DNA of 64,000 bases from Sulfurovum zhangzhouensis (GTDB taxonomy: Bacteria > Campylobacterota > Campylobacteria > Campylobacterales > Sulfurovaceae), in contig NZ_JAQIBD010000001.1 of NCBI RefSeq assembly GCF_030347965.1, positions 682,001 to 746,000 of the forward strand, written 5' to 3'. The notes under the pieces are model-generated. The model did not search any database. It worked only from the letters and a program-made list of their open reading frames with translations, and was not told the origin of the DNA. Positions within the stretch are counted from its first letter, which is position 1. Every line of letters begins with the position of its first letter. Position numbers and translations under genes: made by a program. This document shows, one piece after another, positions 9,777 through 18,835 of this stretch.

Positions 9777-10700
9777 ATGACAAACTTTTTAAATTATTTT
9801 TTACACAAATTTGATCCTGATAACTTTACTCTTGTTATGACCATACTTGTGAAGAATGAAGCAGATATTATTGAGGCAAATATTCGTACACATGCTGCAT
9901 TAGGTGTTGATGCTTTTGTAGTCATGGACAATGACTCTACAGATGGGACAAGAGAGATACTGGTTAAGTTACAAAACGAGTTTGAGATTCTACTTATTGA
10001 TGAAAAAGGTCAGTATAACCAGGCAAAGTGGATGAAACAACTAGCCCATATTGCTAAAAATAATTTGAAAGCTGATTGGGTCATCAATAACGATGCAGAT
10101 GAGTTTTGGTTGCCTGCAAATGATATGAATCTAAAAGAAAACCTTGCGTTCAAAGGTTCTGTGCTTACCGTGAACAGATATAATATGATACTTGATGAAG
10201 CGTGTCACGATGGCAATTTTTTTGCTTCGACCCACTACGTAGAGAATCCTGTTTTTTATACAAAAACAACACAGCTCCATATAGAAAAAATCTCTATGGT
10301 ACTTACCAAAATAGGCCCAAAAACCATTGTCAACCCTAATGGGCTGATAGGGATAAGAGGAGGTAACCATAAAGCTTGGCATTTAGCTAATACCCATGAA
10401 TATCTTTTCAAAAAATATGACCAGATCAAAAAGTTTGATGCAATCAATGTCTATCACTACCCCTTCAGGTCCTATGAGCAATTTGAGAAAAATATCAAAA
10501 ACCGAAAACTTCTGTTAGAGTCCAAAAAGCATATACGTATGGGACCACACTACAGAAGATGGGTCAAACTTTATAATGAAGGTAAACTCGAAGAGGAATT
10601 TCATGAAAGGCTATGTTTTAAAAATACGGAGATAGAGGTTTTGAAAAAATACGGTATTTTAACCGAAGACAATACAATACAGAAAGCTATCAAACAATAA
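9777..10700 (+). CDS. Glycosyltransferase family 2-like protein, paralogue 2
   Basis: This 307-residue paralogue of the preceding gene keeps the same motifs: VKNEADII, MDNDSTDGTRE, NNDADEFWLP, NPNGLIGIRGGNHKAWH and HYPFRSYEQFE. Residues 16-70 are nearly identical to paralogue 1, with only about 7% base differences. The middle (about residues 100-200) differs strongly and carries a short insertion. That pattern suggests a conserved catalytic half and a diverged acceptor half. It is followed by an inverted repeat that separates it from the convergent third copy. Confidence 0.85.
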   Translation: MTNFLNYFLHKFDPDNFTLVMTILVKNEADIIEANIRTHAALGVDAFVVMDNDSTDGTREILVKLQNEFEILLIDEKGQYNQAKWMKQLAHIAKNNLKADWVINNDADEFWLPANDMNLKENLAFKGSVLTVNRYNMILDEACHDGNFFASTHYVENPVFYTKTTQLHIEKISMVLTKIGPKTIVNPNGLIGIRGGNHKAWHLANTHEYLFKKYDQIKKFDAINVYHYPFRSYEQFEKNIKNRKLLLESKKHIRMGPHYRRWVKLYNEGKLEEEFHERLCFKNTEIEVLKKYGILTEDNTIQKAIKQ

Positions 10701-10723
10701 AATATAACTTTTTATGGAGAATA

Positions 10724-10753
10724 GCCATCCTTAATGATCTACAAAAGGATGGC
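10724..10753. terminator. Inverted repeat between convergent glycosyltransferase genes
   Basis: GCCATCCTT and AAGGATGGC form a perfect 9-bp stem with a 12-nt loop between two convergent genes. No clear U-tract follows on either strand, so its use as a bidirectional terminator is inferred from position. Confidence 0.5.
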
Positions 10754-10769
10754 AGATGCATTCTAAAAT

Positions 10770-11663
10770 TTAGCGGACGATCTGCTCTTTTGGAATCGTA
10801 TTTCTTCTTACCATACCGATACGCTCTAAAAGTGTGATCTCTTCAGGAGAGAATAAAAAACTTTTATACTCTTCTTCCAGTTTTCCCTCTCTAAATATCT
10901 TCGCAAACCTTCTATAATCAGGCCCCATTCTAACATCCGGTACTGTTTCCAAGATCTTGGTTCGGTTTTCAATCATACTTTCAAACTGTGCATAACTTCT
11001 TATAGGATAATGATAAATATGAATATCATTACTCTCTTGTTTTTTCCAGTATGCTATATGTTCGGCAGTATGGTTTCCGAAGTTCACCTTAATAAGCCCA
11101 TTAGGATTTGTGATGACTTTAGGAAATGCGGGAGTAAGAACATAAGAGTAGTGCGTTTCATCAGGAATCATATGTTTTACCGTACCTATAACTTCCAATT
11201 CTGAATTTAAGAAATCATTTTCATCCGTAAAAGAGTTCACAGTAGGAAGCATATTGGTTCGTTTGACTCTGATAACCCCGCCTTTAAATGCTAGATATTC
11301 TTTTAAATCTCTGTGATTATTCGGGATCCAAAACTCATCAGCGTCATTATTTATGATCCAGTCAGCCTGATAGTTTTGTTTAGCCAAAACAGCAAGTTGA
11401 TTTCTCCATTTCTTATGTCGAAACTCTTTGCTTGGTTCATCAACCAGTGTCATTGTTACTTGATCTTTCAATTCTTCAAGAATCTCACGTGTGCCATCTG
11501 TCGAGCCATTGTCCATGACTACAAAAGCATCTACACCATACTTTGCATGTGTTAAAATGTTGGCCTTGATGATATCTGCTTCGTTCTTGACCACAAGGGT
11601 CATTACAAGATTGAATTTTTTTGGATTAAAACGATGTGTAAAATAACTTAAAGGGTTTTGCAT
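10770..11663 (-). CDS. Glycosyltransferase family 2-like protein, paralogue 3
   Basis: This 297-residue copy is the third of the set, on the opposite strand. It keeps VVKNEADIIKANI, MDNGSTDGTREIL, NNDADEFWIPNN, NPNGLIKVNFGNHTAEH and HYPIRSYAQFE. It is clearly more distant than the first two are from each other, so the split of copy 3 is older. It converges on paralogue 2, while its start is 157 nt from divergent hisH. The sugar donor and acceptor are unknown; it likely decorates a surface glycan. Confidence 0.85.
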   Translation of the reverse strand: MQNPLSYFTHRFNPKKFNLVMTLVVKNEADIIKANILTHAKYGVDAFVVMDNGSTDGTREILEELKDQVTMTLVDEPSKEFRHKKWRNQLAVLAKQNYQADWIINNDADEFWIPNNHRDLKEYLAFKGGVIRVKRTNMLPTVNSFTDENDFLNSELEVIGTVKHMIPDETHYSYVLTPAFPKVITNPNGLIKVNFGNHTAEHIAYWKKQESNDIHIYHYPIRSYAQFESMIENRTKILETVPDVRMGPDYRRFAKIFREGKLEEEYKSFLFSPEEITLLERIGMVRRNTIPKEQIVR

Positions 11664-11749
11664 AAAGGTTCTGCCATTTTTTTGAAAAAATTATAACATA
11701 ATGATTAGATATTTCTCAGTGTTAAAGCCATAAGAGTCATGTCTAGAGG

Positions 11750-11778
11750 TCAACACTTTTACTTTAATACGCTATAAT
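11750..11778 (+). promoter_or_regulatory. Candidate promoter of hisH
   Basis: TATAAT at 11773-11778 is preceded, 17 nt earlier, by a weak TCAACA (11750-11755). It lies about 40 nt before the GTG start of hisH. The -10 box is consensus and the -35 is poor. Confidence 0.5.
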
Positions 11779-11820
11779 CACGATATATTTACTCCTCTAT
11801 CTATTCTTAAGGATATCATT

Positions 11821-12432
11821 GTGATAGGAATCGTCGATTATCATATGGGAAACTTGGCTTCAGTCATAAACGCTTTTAAAAGTGTAGGTGCTGAGATCGA
11901 ATTACAGAGTGATCCTTCAAAGCTGGATCAATATGACAAACTCATCTTACCTGGTGTCGGTGCATTTGGTGATGCAATGGAACACCTCAAGCAAAATGGT
12001 ATGGATAAAGCGGTCAAAGCTTTTGCTGCTTCAGGTAAACCATTGATGGGTATATGTCTAGGAATGCAACTGTTATTTGAAAGCTCTGAAGAGTTTGGTT
12101 CTACTGAAGGGCTTGGTCTTATTCCCGGTAAAGTAGTTGCTTTTAATGAAGCTGAGTTTGATCACCCGCACAAAGTACCGCATATGGGGTGGAATGAACT
12201 TTTTGTACAAAGAGAGACGCCGTTATTTAACGGTCTGCCGAAAGAGTTTTATCTCTACTTCGTGCACTCTTTCCATGCAGTATGTGATGACCAATATGCC
12301 ATCGGGAAAACACACTACGGATATCAGTTCGTTTCAGCAGTACAGAACGGAAACATCTTCGGTATACAGCCACACCCTGAAAAAAGCCATGAAAACGGGC
12401 TTAAGATCATAGAGAATTTTACAAAACTATAG
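11821..12432 (+). CDS. hisH: Imidazole glycerol phosphate synthase glutaminase subunit HisH
   Basis: This 203-residue class I glutamine amidotransferase supplies ammonia to HisF in histidine synthesis. The oxyanion strand LPGVGAFG is at about residues 43-50, the catalytic Cys is C79 in GICLGMQ, and the His-Glu pair is in QPHPEKS near residue 184. It starts with GTG after AAGGATATCATT. hisA follows after 8 nt. HisF, its partner, is not in the window. Confidence 0.96.
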   Translation: MIGIVDYHMGNLASVINAFKSVGAEIELQSDPSKLDQYDKLILPGVGAFGDAMEHLKQNGMDKAVKAFAASGKPLMGICLGMQLLFESSEEFGSTEGLGLIPGKVVAFNEAEFDHPHKVPHMGWNELFVQRETPLFNGLPKEFYLYFVHSFHAVCDDQYAIGKTHYGYQFVSAVQNGNIFGIQPHPEKSHENGLKIIENFTKL

Positions 12433-12440
12433 GAAACATA

Positions 12441-13154
12441 ATGACAATACTTCCAGCAATTGACCTCAAAGACGGCAAAGCAGTAAGACTCAGCAAAGGA
12501 CTGATGGATTCTGCAAAAATCTACTCAGATGAACCTTGGCAGGTCGCTAAAAGATTTGAAGAACTTGGCAGCCAATGGGTACACCTTGTAGATCTTAACG
12601 GTGCCTTTGCAGGTAAGCCTGAGAACTTGGAGCAGATCAAAAAGATACGTGAAAACTGTAACCTCAAGCTAGAACTTGGTGGTGGTATCCGTGATGAAGA
12701 GACGATCAAAATGTACCTTGAACTTGGTATTGACAGACTCATCCTTGGCTCTGTTGCAGTAAAAGATCCGTCCTTTGTCAGAGAAATGGCAGCAAAGTAT
12801 CCTATCGTCGTAGGTATTGATGCGATCGATGGTATGGTAGCTGTTGAGGGATGGGGAGAAGTAAGTGATATGAAAGCAACCGATCTTGCTCGTGAGTTTG
12901 CCAATGCCGGGGTTGAAGCGATTATCTGTACGGATGTAGGACGTGACGGGATGATGACAGGGGTAAATATCGATTTCACTCTGGCTATCAAAGAGGCTTC
13001 AGGAGTAGAGACCATCGCAAGTGGAGGACTCAAAGACATGAATGACATCAATGCCCTTATCGAAGCAGGGATTGACGGAACTATCGTGGGAAAAGCTTTT
13101 TATGAAGGTACCCTTGACCTGGAAGAAGCATTTCAAGCGACAAGAGGCGCATAA
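12441..13154 (+). CDS. hisA: Phosphoribosylformimino-5-aminoimidazole carboxamide ribotide isomerase HisA
   Basis: This 237-residue TIM-barrel isomerase performs the step before HisFH. The catalytic aspartates are D8 (LPAIDL) and D127 (VGIDAIDG). The phosphate-binding glycines are in LGGGIRDEE and [10 protein letters not shown], and [11 protein letters not shown] is the C-terminal half signature. The gene lies 8 nt after hisH and its stop overlaps the prmA start by one base (TAATG), giving a tight hisH-hisA-prmA-ftsH run. Confidence 0.96.
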   Translation: MTILPAIDLKDGKAVRLSKGLMDSAKIYSDEPWQVAKRFEELGSQWVHLVDLNGAFAGKPENLEQIKKIRENCNLKLELGGGIRDEETIKMYLELGIDRLILGSVAVKDPSFVREMAAKYPIVVGIDAIDGMVAVEGWGEVSDMKATDLAREFANAGVEAIICTDVGRDGMMTGVNIDFTLAIKEASGVETIASGGLKDMNDINALIEAGIDGTIVGKAFYEGTLDLEEAFQATRGA

Positions 13155-13966
13155 TGAAAAAAACATATAATGAACTAACTATCACACTCGATGATGACTA
13201 TGTAGAGTTGATCGCTGACTTTATTGCCAACCTGATTGATGATGCTGTAGAGTTGGGAATAGGAAATATTATTGTTCGTTCTGAGAATGATTTAACTTCG
13301 GTTAAAGATGCTTTGGCAGCATTCGAAGGCATTGAGATGAGCTTTAAACTAGAAGAAAAAGAAAATAAAGACTGGATCAAGGCTTATCAGGATTCAGTAC
13401 AGCCGATCGAAGCCGGAAAATTCTATATCTTCCCTAGCTGGTATGAACCAAAAGAAGAACTGATCAATATCAAGATCGATCCAGCACTTGCTTTTGGTTC
13501 AGGGCATCATGCGACGACATTCTCTTGTCTCCAAGCTATTTCCGAATTTGTAAAAGCTGAAGACAGGGTCGTTGATGTAGGGTGTGGTTCAGGGATTTTG
13601 GGCCTTGCTGCAAAAAAGCTCGGTGCCACAGTAGAGTTATGTGATACAGATCCCATTTCAGTTAAAAGTACACAAGAGAACTTTGCATTAAATGAGGAAG
13701 CTTATGATAAACTTTGGGAAGGTTCGATCAATCAAGCTGATGGCTGTTATGATGTGGTAATCGCTAATATCATTGCTGATGTCCTCAAGTTTATCGCGAA
13801 GGATCTCAAAAAAGCGACCAAAGAGAACGGATATTTGATCCTTTCAGGTATTTTAGATAAAAAAGAGAAAAATCTTCTTGGTTCATTCCAGGAACTTACT
13901 TTAATTAAACGTATAGAAAAAGATGAATGGGTAACCCTAGTCTATAAGAAGGAAACGAATGGCTAA
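13154..13966 (+). CDS. prmA: Ribosomal protein L11 methyltransferase PrmA
   Basis: This 270-residue SAM-dependent methyltransferase modifies ribosomal protein L11. [11 protein letters not shown] (about residue 113) is the PrmA signature, [20 protein letters not shown] (about 136) binds SAM and [10 protein letters not shown] (about 197) is the catalytic strand. It overlaps hisA by 1 nt and ftsH by 8 nt, so all are probably translated in a coupled way. Confidence 0.93.
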   Translation: MKKTYNELTITLDDDYVELIADFIANLIDDAVELGIGNIIVRSENDLTSVKDALAAFEGIEMSFKLEEKENKDWIKAYQDSVQPIEAGKFYIFPSWYEPKEELINIKIDPALAFGSGHHATTFSCLQAISEFVKAEDRVVDVGCGSGILGLAAKKLGATVELCDTDPISVKSTQENFALNEEAYDKLWEGSINQADGCYDVVIANIIADVLKFIAKDLKKATKENGYLILSGILDKKEKNLLGSFQELTLIKRIEKDEWVTLVYKKETNG

Positions 13967-15944
13967 TCCAAACCAGAATAACGATAACAACAAAAACAAT
14001 AATTTTTTTAATAATAACCCTCTTCTAGCATTTGCGATATTCTCCATCGTGGTTATTATGATCTTCAAGGTCATGGTAGGTGACGGTGGCAGCGAAGGGC
14101 TTGGGAGTATGCTTGGTGGTCAACAAGTAACACAAAATAAACATGTAACCTACTCTGAAATCAAAAAAGAGATCAAAGAAGGCAAAGTTGAAAGTGTTAA
14201 ACTGGCTTCTAGCTCTATTGAAGCGATAGTAATCAATCAAAATGGAACAAAGACCCGATACAGTGCAAGTAATGTCCCGGCTTTAGATAGAGATCTCATC
14301 CCTTTGCTTGAAGAGAAAGGTATCAAATATGAAGGTGTGATCGGAAATGGTTTCTTTGCAGAGATGTTTAGTATGCTTTTGCCTATCATCATCTTTTTTG
14401 CTATCTGGATCTTCCTGGCTCGTAGAATGTCCAAAGGTATGGGAGGAGGCATTTTAGGTGCAGGAAAAGCCGACAAGCTGATCAACTCTGAAAAACCAAA
14501 TACCAAATTTGATGATGTACAAGGTGTGGAAGAAGCAAAAGACGAAGTAAAAGAGATCGTTGACTTTCTTAAATACCCTGAACGCTATATCCAGCTTGGA
14601 GCTAAGATCCCTAAAGGATTATTGCTTGTGGGACCTCCTGGTACAGGTAAGACACTTCTGGCAAAAGCTGTAGCTGGTGAGGCAGAAGTACCGTTCTTCT
14701 CTGTAAGTGGATCTGCATTTATCGAAATGTTCGTAGGTGTAGGTGCCAGCCGTGTCCGTGATCTTTTTGCTCAAGCGAAAAAGGAAGCACCGTCAATCAT
14801 CTTTATTGATGAGATCGATGCCATCGGTAAATCTCGTGCAAGCGGTGGACAAATGGGTGGCAATGACGAACGTGAACAGACACTCAACCAATTGCTTGCA
14901 GAGATGGATGGATTTGGTACCGATACACCGGTGATTGTTCTTGCTGCAACAAACAGACCTGAAACATTGGATGCGGCACTTTTAAGGGCTGGTCGTTTTG
15001 ACAGACAGGTACTTGTAGACAAACCTGATTTTGAAGGACGTCTTGCTATTCTTAAAGTGCACTCAAAAGATGTCAAACTTTCACCGGATGTTGACTTGGA
15101 AATCGTGGCAAAACAGACAGCAGGTTTGGCCGGGGCAGATCTGGCCAATATCATCAACGAGGCTGCATTGCTTGCTGGACGTAACAACAAGAAAATGATC
15201 GAACAATCCGATCTTCTAGAGGCCATAGAAAGAGCTTTCGTGGGACTTGAGAAGAAAAACAGAAAAGTTTCTGATATGGAGAAAAGGATCGTTGCTTACC
15301 ATGAAAGCGGTCATGCCCTTATGGCAGAGCTTACCAAAGGTGCAACCCGTGTTACCAAAGTATCTATAGTTCCTAGAGGACTTGGAGCATTAGGATATAC
15401 ACTTCACCTTCCAAGTGAAGAAGATAGATTCCTCAAACAAAAGCATGAACTGCTTGCTGAGATCGATGTACTCTTGGGAGGCCGTGCTGCAGAAGAAGTA
15501 TTTATAGGAGAGATCAGTACCGGTGCAGGGAATGACCTTGACCGTGCTACAATGATCATCAAAGATATGATCACTGTATATGGTATGAGTGATGTTGCAG
15601 GACTTATGGTTCTTAAAAGAAGTGAACATAGCTTCCTAGGTGGAGCAGGAGCGATCACTGAGTACAGCGAAAAGATGTCTGAAGCGATCGATGCACATAT
15701 TAAATCAACGCTGGAAGAACATTATGAGTACGTAAAACAAACCCTTCGTGACTATAAAGGTGCAATAGAAAAGATGACTGCTGAACTGCTAGAGGTAGAG
15801 GTAATCGAAGGTACCACGGTACAGAAGATCATTGATGAATATGAAAAAGAGCACAATATGTCAAGCCGCCTTGTACATAAACCAAAAGAAGAAGCATCTC
15901 AGGATACTTCAACAGAGCAAGATATTGAGGATACAGAAAAGTAA
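13959..15944 (+). CDS. ftsH: ATP-dependent membrane zinc metalloprotease FtsH
   Basis: This 661-residue hexameric inner-membrane protease degrades misfolded membrane proteins and regulators. Helix 1 is at about residues 21-40 and helix 2 at about 136-154, with a periplasmic domain between them. Walker A is GPPGTGKT (225-232), Walker B is IIFIDEID (280-287) and the second region of homology contains LLRAGRFDR (341-349). The zinc site is HESGH (448-452). The N-terminus is Asn-rich (residues 3-20) and the C-terminus ends in an acidic low-complexity tail. It overlaps prmA by 8 nt. Confidence 0.97.
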   Translation: MANPNQNNDNNKNNNFFNNNPLLAFAIFSIVVIMIFKVMVGDGGSEGLGSMLGGQQVTQNKHVTYSEIKKEIKEGKVESVKLASSSIEAIVINQNGTKTRYSASNVPALDRDLIPLLEEKGIKYEGVIGNGFFAEMFSMLLPIIIFFAIWIFLARRMSKGMGGGILGAGKADKLINSEKPNTKFDDVQGVEEAKDEVKEIVDFLKYPERYIQLGAKIPKGLLLVGPPGTGKTLLAKAVAGEAEVPFFSVSGSAFIEMFVGVGASRVRDLFAQAKKEAPSIIFIDEIDAIGKSRASGGQMGGNDEREQTLNQLLAEMDGFGTDTPVIVLAATNRPETLDAALLRAGRFDRQVLVDKPDFEGRLAILKVHSKDVKLSPDVDLEIVAKQTAGLAGADLANIINEAALLAGRNNKKMIEQSDLLEAIERAFVGLEKKNRKVSDMEKRIVAYHESGHALMAELTKGATRVTKVSIVPRGLGALGYTLHLPSEEDRFLKQKHELLAEIDVLLGGRAAEEVFIGEISTGAGNDLDRATMIIKDMITVYGMSDVAGLMVLKRSEHSFLGGAGAITEYSEKMSEAIDAHIKSTLEEHYEYVKQTLRDYKGAIEKMTAELLEVEVIEGTTVQKIIDEYEKEHNMSSRLVHKPKEEASQDTSTEQDIEDTEK

Positions 15945-15960
15945 AGGATAAAAACTATCC

Positions 15961-15989
15961 TTGACTTTTTGTTTTAAACCCATTATAAT
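15961..15989 (+). promoter_or_regulatory. Sigma-70 promoter of the leuA leader transcript
   Basis: TTGACT (15961-15966) and TATAAT (15984-15989) are separated by exactly 17 nt. Transcription would start near 15996, just before the ribosome site of the leader peptide, so leuA is transcribed independently of ftsH. Confidence 0.8.
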
Positions 15990-16010
15990 TTGTCAAAAAA
16001 GGAGTGTATT

Positions 16011-16079
16011 ATGAAAAAAATCATAGAACAAAACAAAATTTTCAAACAAGATAGTACTCTCCTGCTGCTCTCACTCTAA
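16011..16079 (+). CDS. Leucine-rich leader peptide of leuA (attenuation leader)
   Basis: This 22-codon open frame begins with ATG 6 nt after GGAG (16001-16004) and ends with Thr-Leu-Leu-Leu-Leu-Ser-Leu-stop. Five of its last six codons are leucine (CTC, CTG, CTG, CTC, then CTC after a serine). It lies between a consensus promoter and leuA, the first committed gene of leucine synthesis, 139 nt before the leuA start. This is the classic layout of a leuL-type attenuation peptide, in which scarcity of charged tRNA-Leu stalls the ribosome. No protein function is expected. I infer regulation from composition and position; the peptide itself is seen directly. Confidence 0.82.
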   Translation: MKKIIEQNKIFKQDSTLLLLSL

Positions 16080-16112
16080 TATTTTCCACCAACACATTTC
16101 ATTTTAGCGTTT

Positions 16113-16198
16113 CTAATTAACCACAAATTCGGTAAAATTAGACAACTTTTACACATATACTGTTTGGAAAGTAAAATATCTTCAAACATTTATGTTTT
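16113..16198 (+). promoter_or_regulatory. Candidate attenuator region between the leader peptide and leuA
   Basis: Two weak hairpins are visible. CTAATT/AATTAG (16113-16118 with 16136-16141) has an inner ACC/GGT pairing. TGTTTGGAA (16161-16169) pairs with TTCAAACA (16181-16188) and is followed by TTTATGTTTT. The second resembles an intrinsic terminator. Its 5' arm can instead pair over 10 bp with 16039-16048 inside the leader peptide, so mutually exclusive folds are possible. Stems are AT-rich and need a folding calculation. Confidence 0.4.
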
Positions 16199-16218
16199 AA
16201 CTATCTAAGGTAATTAAA

Positions 16219-17778
16219 ATGAGTAAAGAAATTATCAAAATATTTGATACCACATTAAGAGATGGGGAACAGAGTCCCGGTGCATCAATGAACACTGAAG
16301 AAAAGATCCAAATCGCAGCACAATTGGAGCGTTTGGGTGTAGATATCATTGAAGCAGGATTTGCAGCGGCAAGTCCGGGAGACTTTGATGCGGTCAGTAA
16401 AATCGCGCAACGTGTACAAAATTCAACAATTTGTTCTTTGGCACGTGCTATAGATGCTGATATCAAGGCAGCAGGTGAAGCGATCGCTGCAGCAAAAATG
16501 AAACGTATCCATACCTTTATTGCAACCAGTCCCATCCATATGCAGTACAAGCTTAAGATGAACCCTGATGAAGTGATCAGACGTGCTGTTAGAGCAGTAG
16601 AGTATGCAAGAGAGTTTGTAGATGATGTAGAATTCAGCTGTGAGGATGCAGGACGCTCAGATATCGGATTTATGAAAGAGATCACAGATGCTGTCATCAA
16701 TGCCGGTGCAAGTACTATCAACTTACCGGATACTGTAGGATTCAGACTTCCAAACGAGATCGGTGCTATGGTGAAAGAGATGAGCGAATACACAAAAGGT
16801 CGTGCGATTATTTCTGTTCACAACCATAATGACTTGGGATTAGGTGTGGCTAACTCATTGGAAGCGATTGCAAACGGTGCGAGACAAGTAGAGTGTACGA
16901 TCAATGGCTTGGGTGAGAGAGCAGGAAATGCCGCACTTGAAGAGATCGTTATGGCACTTAAAACACGTCATGACATCTTCAAAGACTATGATACCAATAT
17001 CAATACAAAAGAGATCTATCCTACCAGTCGCTTGATCGCAAACATTACTGGCATCGAACCTCAGCCAAACAAGGCTATTGTCGGTAAAAATGCTTTTGCA
17101 CATGAGAGTGGTATCCACCAGGATGGTGTATTGAAACACAAAGAGACCTATGAGATCATCCGTCCTGAAGATATCGGTTTGGATATGGAAGATACCTTGG
17201 TATTGGGTAAACACTCTGGACGTGCAGCGTTTAAAGACAAGTTGGCAAAACTTGGCTTTACATTGAGCGATGATGAGCTTAACAGTGCATTTGAGCGTTT
17301 TAAAGAGTTGGCAGATAAGAAGAAAGATATCTATGATGATGATATCCGTGCATTGATCACTTCTGAGATGACCAATATCGAAAAAGCATACGAGTTGGTC
17401 GCTATGCAGCTTATGGATTCTACCGGCGGTGTTCCAAGTGCAGCTGTAACGATAAGACATAATGGTGAGGATATCACTGATGCAGGGATCGGTGATGGAA
17501 CAATTGATGCGGTATTTAAAACGATTGACCGTATCACAGGGTACCAGGGGCAACTTATTGATTATAAAGTAAAGTCAGTAACACAAGGTAAAGATGCCTT
17601 GGCTAATGTTACGGTAAAAGTAACCTTCAATGAAAATGAGCCGGCGATCATAGGACACGGTTTAAGCTTGGATACGATGCTTGCAAGTGCAAGGGCTTAC
17701 ATCGGTGCATTGAACAGCTATTTGAGTATGGAAGGAATGCTAAAGCTACGTCATACAGATAGTACTGAAACGATTTAA
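16219..17778 (+). CDS. leuA: 2-isopropylmalate synthase LeuA
   Basis: This 519-residue enzyme condenses acetyl-CoA with 2-oxoisovalerate, the first committed step of leucine synthesis. [16 protein letters not shown] (residues 9-24) holds the catalytic Arg and metal Asp. The metal-binding HxH is H201/H203 in HNHNDLGLG, followed by GLGERAGNA. The C-terminal third (from about residue 390) is the leucine-feedback regulatory domain, including a GDGTIDAVF start. Full length indicates the regulated LeuA type 1. Its transcript carries the leader peptide at 16011. leuB, leuC and leuD are not in the window, so the gene is detached from the rest of the pathway. Confidence 0.96.
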   Translation: MSKEIIKIFDTTLRDGEQSPGASMNTEEKIQIAAQLERLGVDIIEAGFAAASPGDFDAVSKIAQRVQNSTICSLARAIDADIKAAGEAIAAAKMKRIHTFIATSPIHMQYKLKMNPDEVIRRAVRAVEYAREFVDDVEFSCEDAGRSDIGFMKEITDAVINAGASTINLPDTVGFRLPNEIGAMVKEMSEYTKGRAIISVHNHNDLGLGVANSLEAIANGARQVECTINGLGERAGNAALEEIVMALKTRHDIFKDYDTNINTKEIYPTSRLIANITGIEPQPNKAIVGKNAFAHESGIHQDGVLKHKETYEIIRPEDIGLDMEDTLVLGKHSGRAAFKDKLAKLGFTLSDDELNSAFERFKELADKKKDIYDDDIRALITSEMTNIEKAYELVAMQLMDSTGGVPSAAVTIRHNGEDITDAGIGDGTIDAVFKTIDRITGYQGQLIDYKVKSVTQGKDALANVTVKVTFNENEPAIIGHGLSLDTMLASARAYIGALNSYLSMEGMLKLRHTDSTETI

Positions 17779-17790
17779 ACGGATACTTTA

Positions 17791-17816
17791 AAGCGCTACA
17801 AAGTGTAGCGCTTTTA
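17791..17816 (+). terminator. Intrinsic terminator of leuA
   Basis: AAGCGCTACA (17791-17800) and TGTAGCGCTT (17804-17813) form a perfect 10-bp stem with a 3-nt loop, running into TTTT. It starts 12 nt after the leuA stop. Confidence 0.9.
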
Positions 17817-17876
17817 TACTTCGGGGATCAAAAGATCCATCTTTATTTTCATAAAAACAGACCCCTTCATTTGAAA

Positions 17877-17933
17877 TTACATATACCTCTGTAGTACAGC
17901 AGGGATTGTGATGCTGCCATCTTCATTTTTATA
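17877..17933 (-). pseudogene. Decayed 3'-terminal fragment of a second serS
   Basis: Read on the minus strand, these 57 bases encode Y-K-N-E-D-G-S-I-T-I-P-A-V-L-Q-R-Y-M-stop. The intact serS at 20519 ends [18 protein letters not shown]-stop. Fourteen of 18 residues plus the stop agree and the four changes are conservative; 43 of 57 bases match. Upstream of this the resemblance to serS stops abruptly. Most base changes are silent or conservative, so the fragment derives from a once functional gene of another lineage rather than from recent copying. It lies in the same orientation as serS, 2.6 kb away, on the far side of two AT-rich genes. Confidence 0.85.
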
Positions 17934-18007
17934 TTTACGCTACCTCCCTTTCTGGTATGAAACTTTACCAAATTAATAAATATTGATACATTATTTATTT
18001 AAATATA

Positions 18008-18131
18008 ATTATATTTTATTATTATATTTTCAAATGATACATAAAGTTACAATTAAGATATTTTAAAAAAAATACAAATAAAGTGATAGAAACATTAAAT
18101 TGAACTGAATATTATAGGAAGTATTTTAAAT
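18008..18131 (+). repeat. Duplicated upstream region, copy A (before the small membrane protein gene)
   Basis: This stretch is collinear with 18677-18799 at a constant offset of 668-669 bp. Shared blocks include the AT-rich start (18008-18024), AAGTTACAATTAA (18044), GTGATAGA (18083), ACTGAATATTATA (18104) and AGTATTTTAAAT (18120). It ends 25 nt before the ATG of the gene at 18157. Confidence 0.8.
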
Positions 18132-18156
18132 ACATATTTCATAATAAAGGGAAGGA

Positions 18157-18396
18157 ATGACAACTATAATAAGTATCTATGCTATTGTATTCCTAGCATA
18201 TTTTTTTATATGTTTCTTGGTTGCGAGTTATGCTAAAAAGAAGGGGAGAAGTTTTCTTGTATTCTTCTTGCTTTCAATGTTTCTGACTCCATTTTGGGGT
18301 TTTATAATCGCTTTGGTAGTTCCAAATGAAAGAAAAGCACAACAACAACATGAAGAGTTAGTGAAGGCAATGGCAAATAACTCAATGAATCAGTAA
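18157..18396 (+). CDS. Small two-helix membrane protein, unknown function
   Basis: This 79-residue protein has two hydrophobic segments (about residues 4-24 and 33-55). They are joined by a short basic loop, SYAKKKGRS, and followed by a hydrophilic tail rich in Gln and Glu. The SxxxTPFWGFIIALVVP pattern of the second helix is seen in many unnamed small bacterial membrane proteins. AAGGGAAGG directly precedes the ATG. It is an isolated gene in the AT-rich island between the serS fragment and serS. It shares its upstream region with the repeat lipoprotein gene at 18836, which suggests that they are expressed together. I do not recognise a function. Confidence 0.7.
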   Translation: MTTIISIYAIVFLAYFFICFLVASYAKKKGRSFLVFFLLSMFLTPFWGFIIALVVPNERKAQQQHEELVKAMANNSMNQ

Positions 18397-18482
18397 AATT
18401 ACTGTTTTTATTTAAAATACTTTTCGACAGAAAAAAATTTATCGTCAAAAAACAAACAACATTGGCGATATCTTAATTCAAA

Positions 18483-18508
18483 AGATCCAACTCTAAATAG
18501 TTGGATCT
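18483..18508 (+). terminator. Hairpin after the small membrane protein gene
   Basis: AGATCCAACT (18483-18492) and AGTTGGATCT (18499-18508) form a perfect 10-bp stem with a 6-nt loop, followed by CTCTTGT. The U-tract is weak. Apart from this hairpin and the repeat copy B, I see no gene in 18397-18835. Confidence 0.6.
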
Positions 18509-18676
18509 CTCTTGTACTCCCATTTATAATACACTTAAAATACACTAAACAAGATTTTCCTAATATGCCACATTATGACTAGCATACATTTTTTGTATTG
18601 AAGTATATTCTACCTCTCTTCTTACTTTTATTGTCACCAATTTCATAAATACTGAAGTTTTTTCATATTAATGATT

Positions 18677-18799
18677 ATTATATTTTATTATTAATTTATG
18701 TATGTTTCTTTAAGTTACAATTAATATTTTTATAAAGAAACTTTAAAATATGTGATAGATATATAACTTTTACTGAATATTATAAATAGTATTTTAAAT
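18677..18799 (+). repeat. Duplicated upstream region, copy B (before the repeat lipoprotein gene)
   Basis: This is the partner of 18008-18131. AAGTTACAATTAA is at 18712, GTGATAGA at 18752, ACTGAATATTATA at 18772 and AGTATTTTAAAT at 18788. The spacing of the blocks is preserved to within one base. The copy ends 36 nt before the ATG at 18836, compared with 25 nt in copy A. Confidence 0.8.
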
Positions 18800-18835
18800 G
18801 AATACATAGATAATAATTTTGAAAAAAGGGAAAAA

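Noticed and set aside
12521-13051. 176-codon minus-strand frame within hisA
   Set aside because: Serine/proline-rich antisense shadow of an intact hisA.
16855-17553. 232-codon minus-strand frame within leuA
   Set aside because: Entirely inside a well-supported gene with no ribosome site or recognisable domain.
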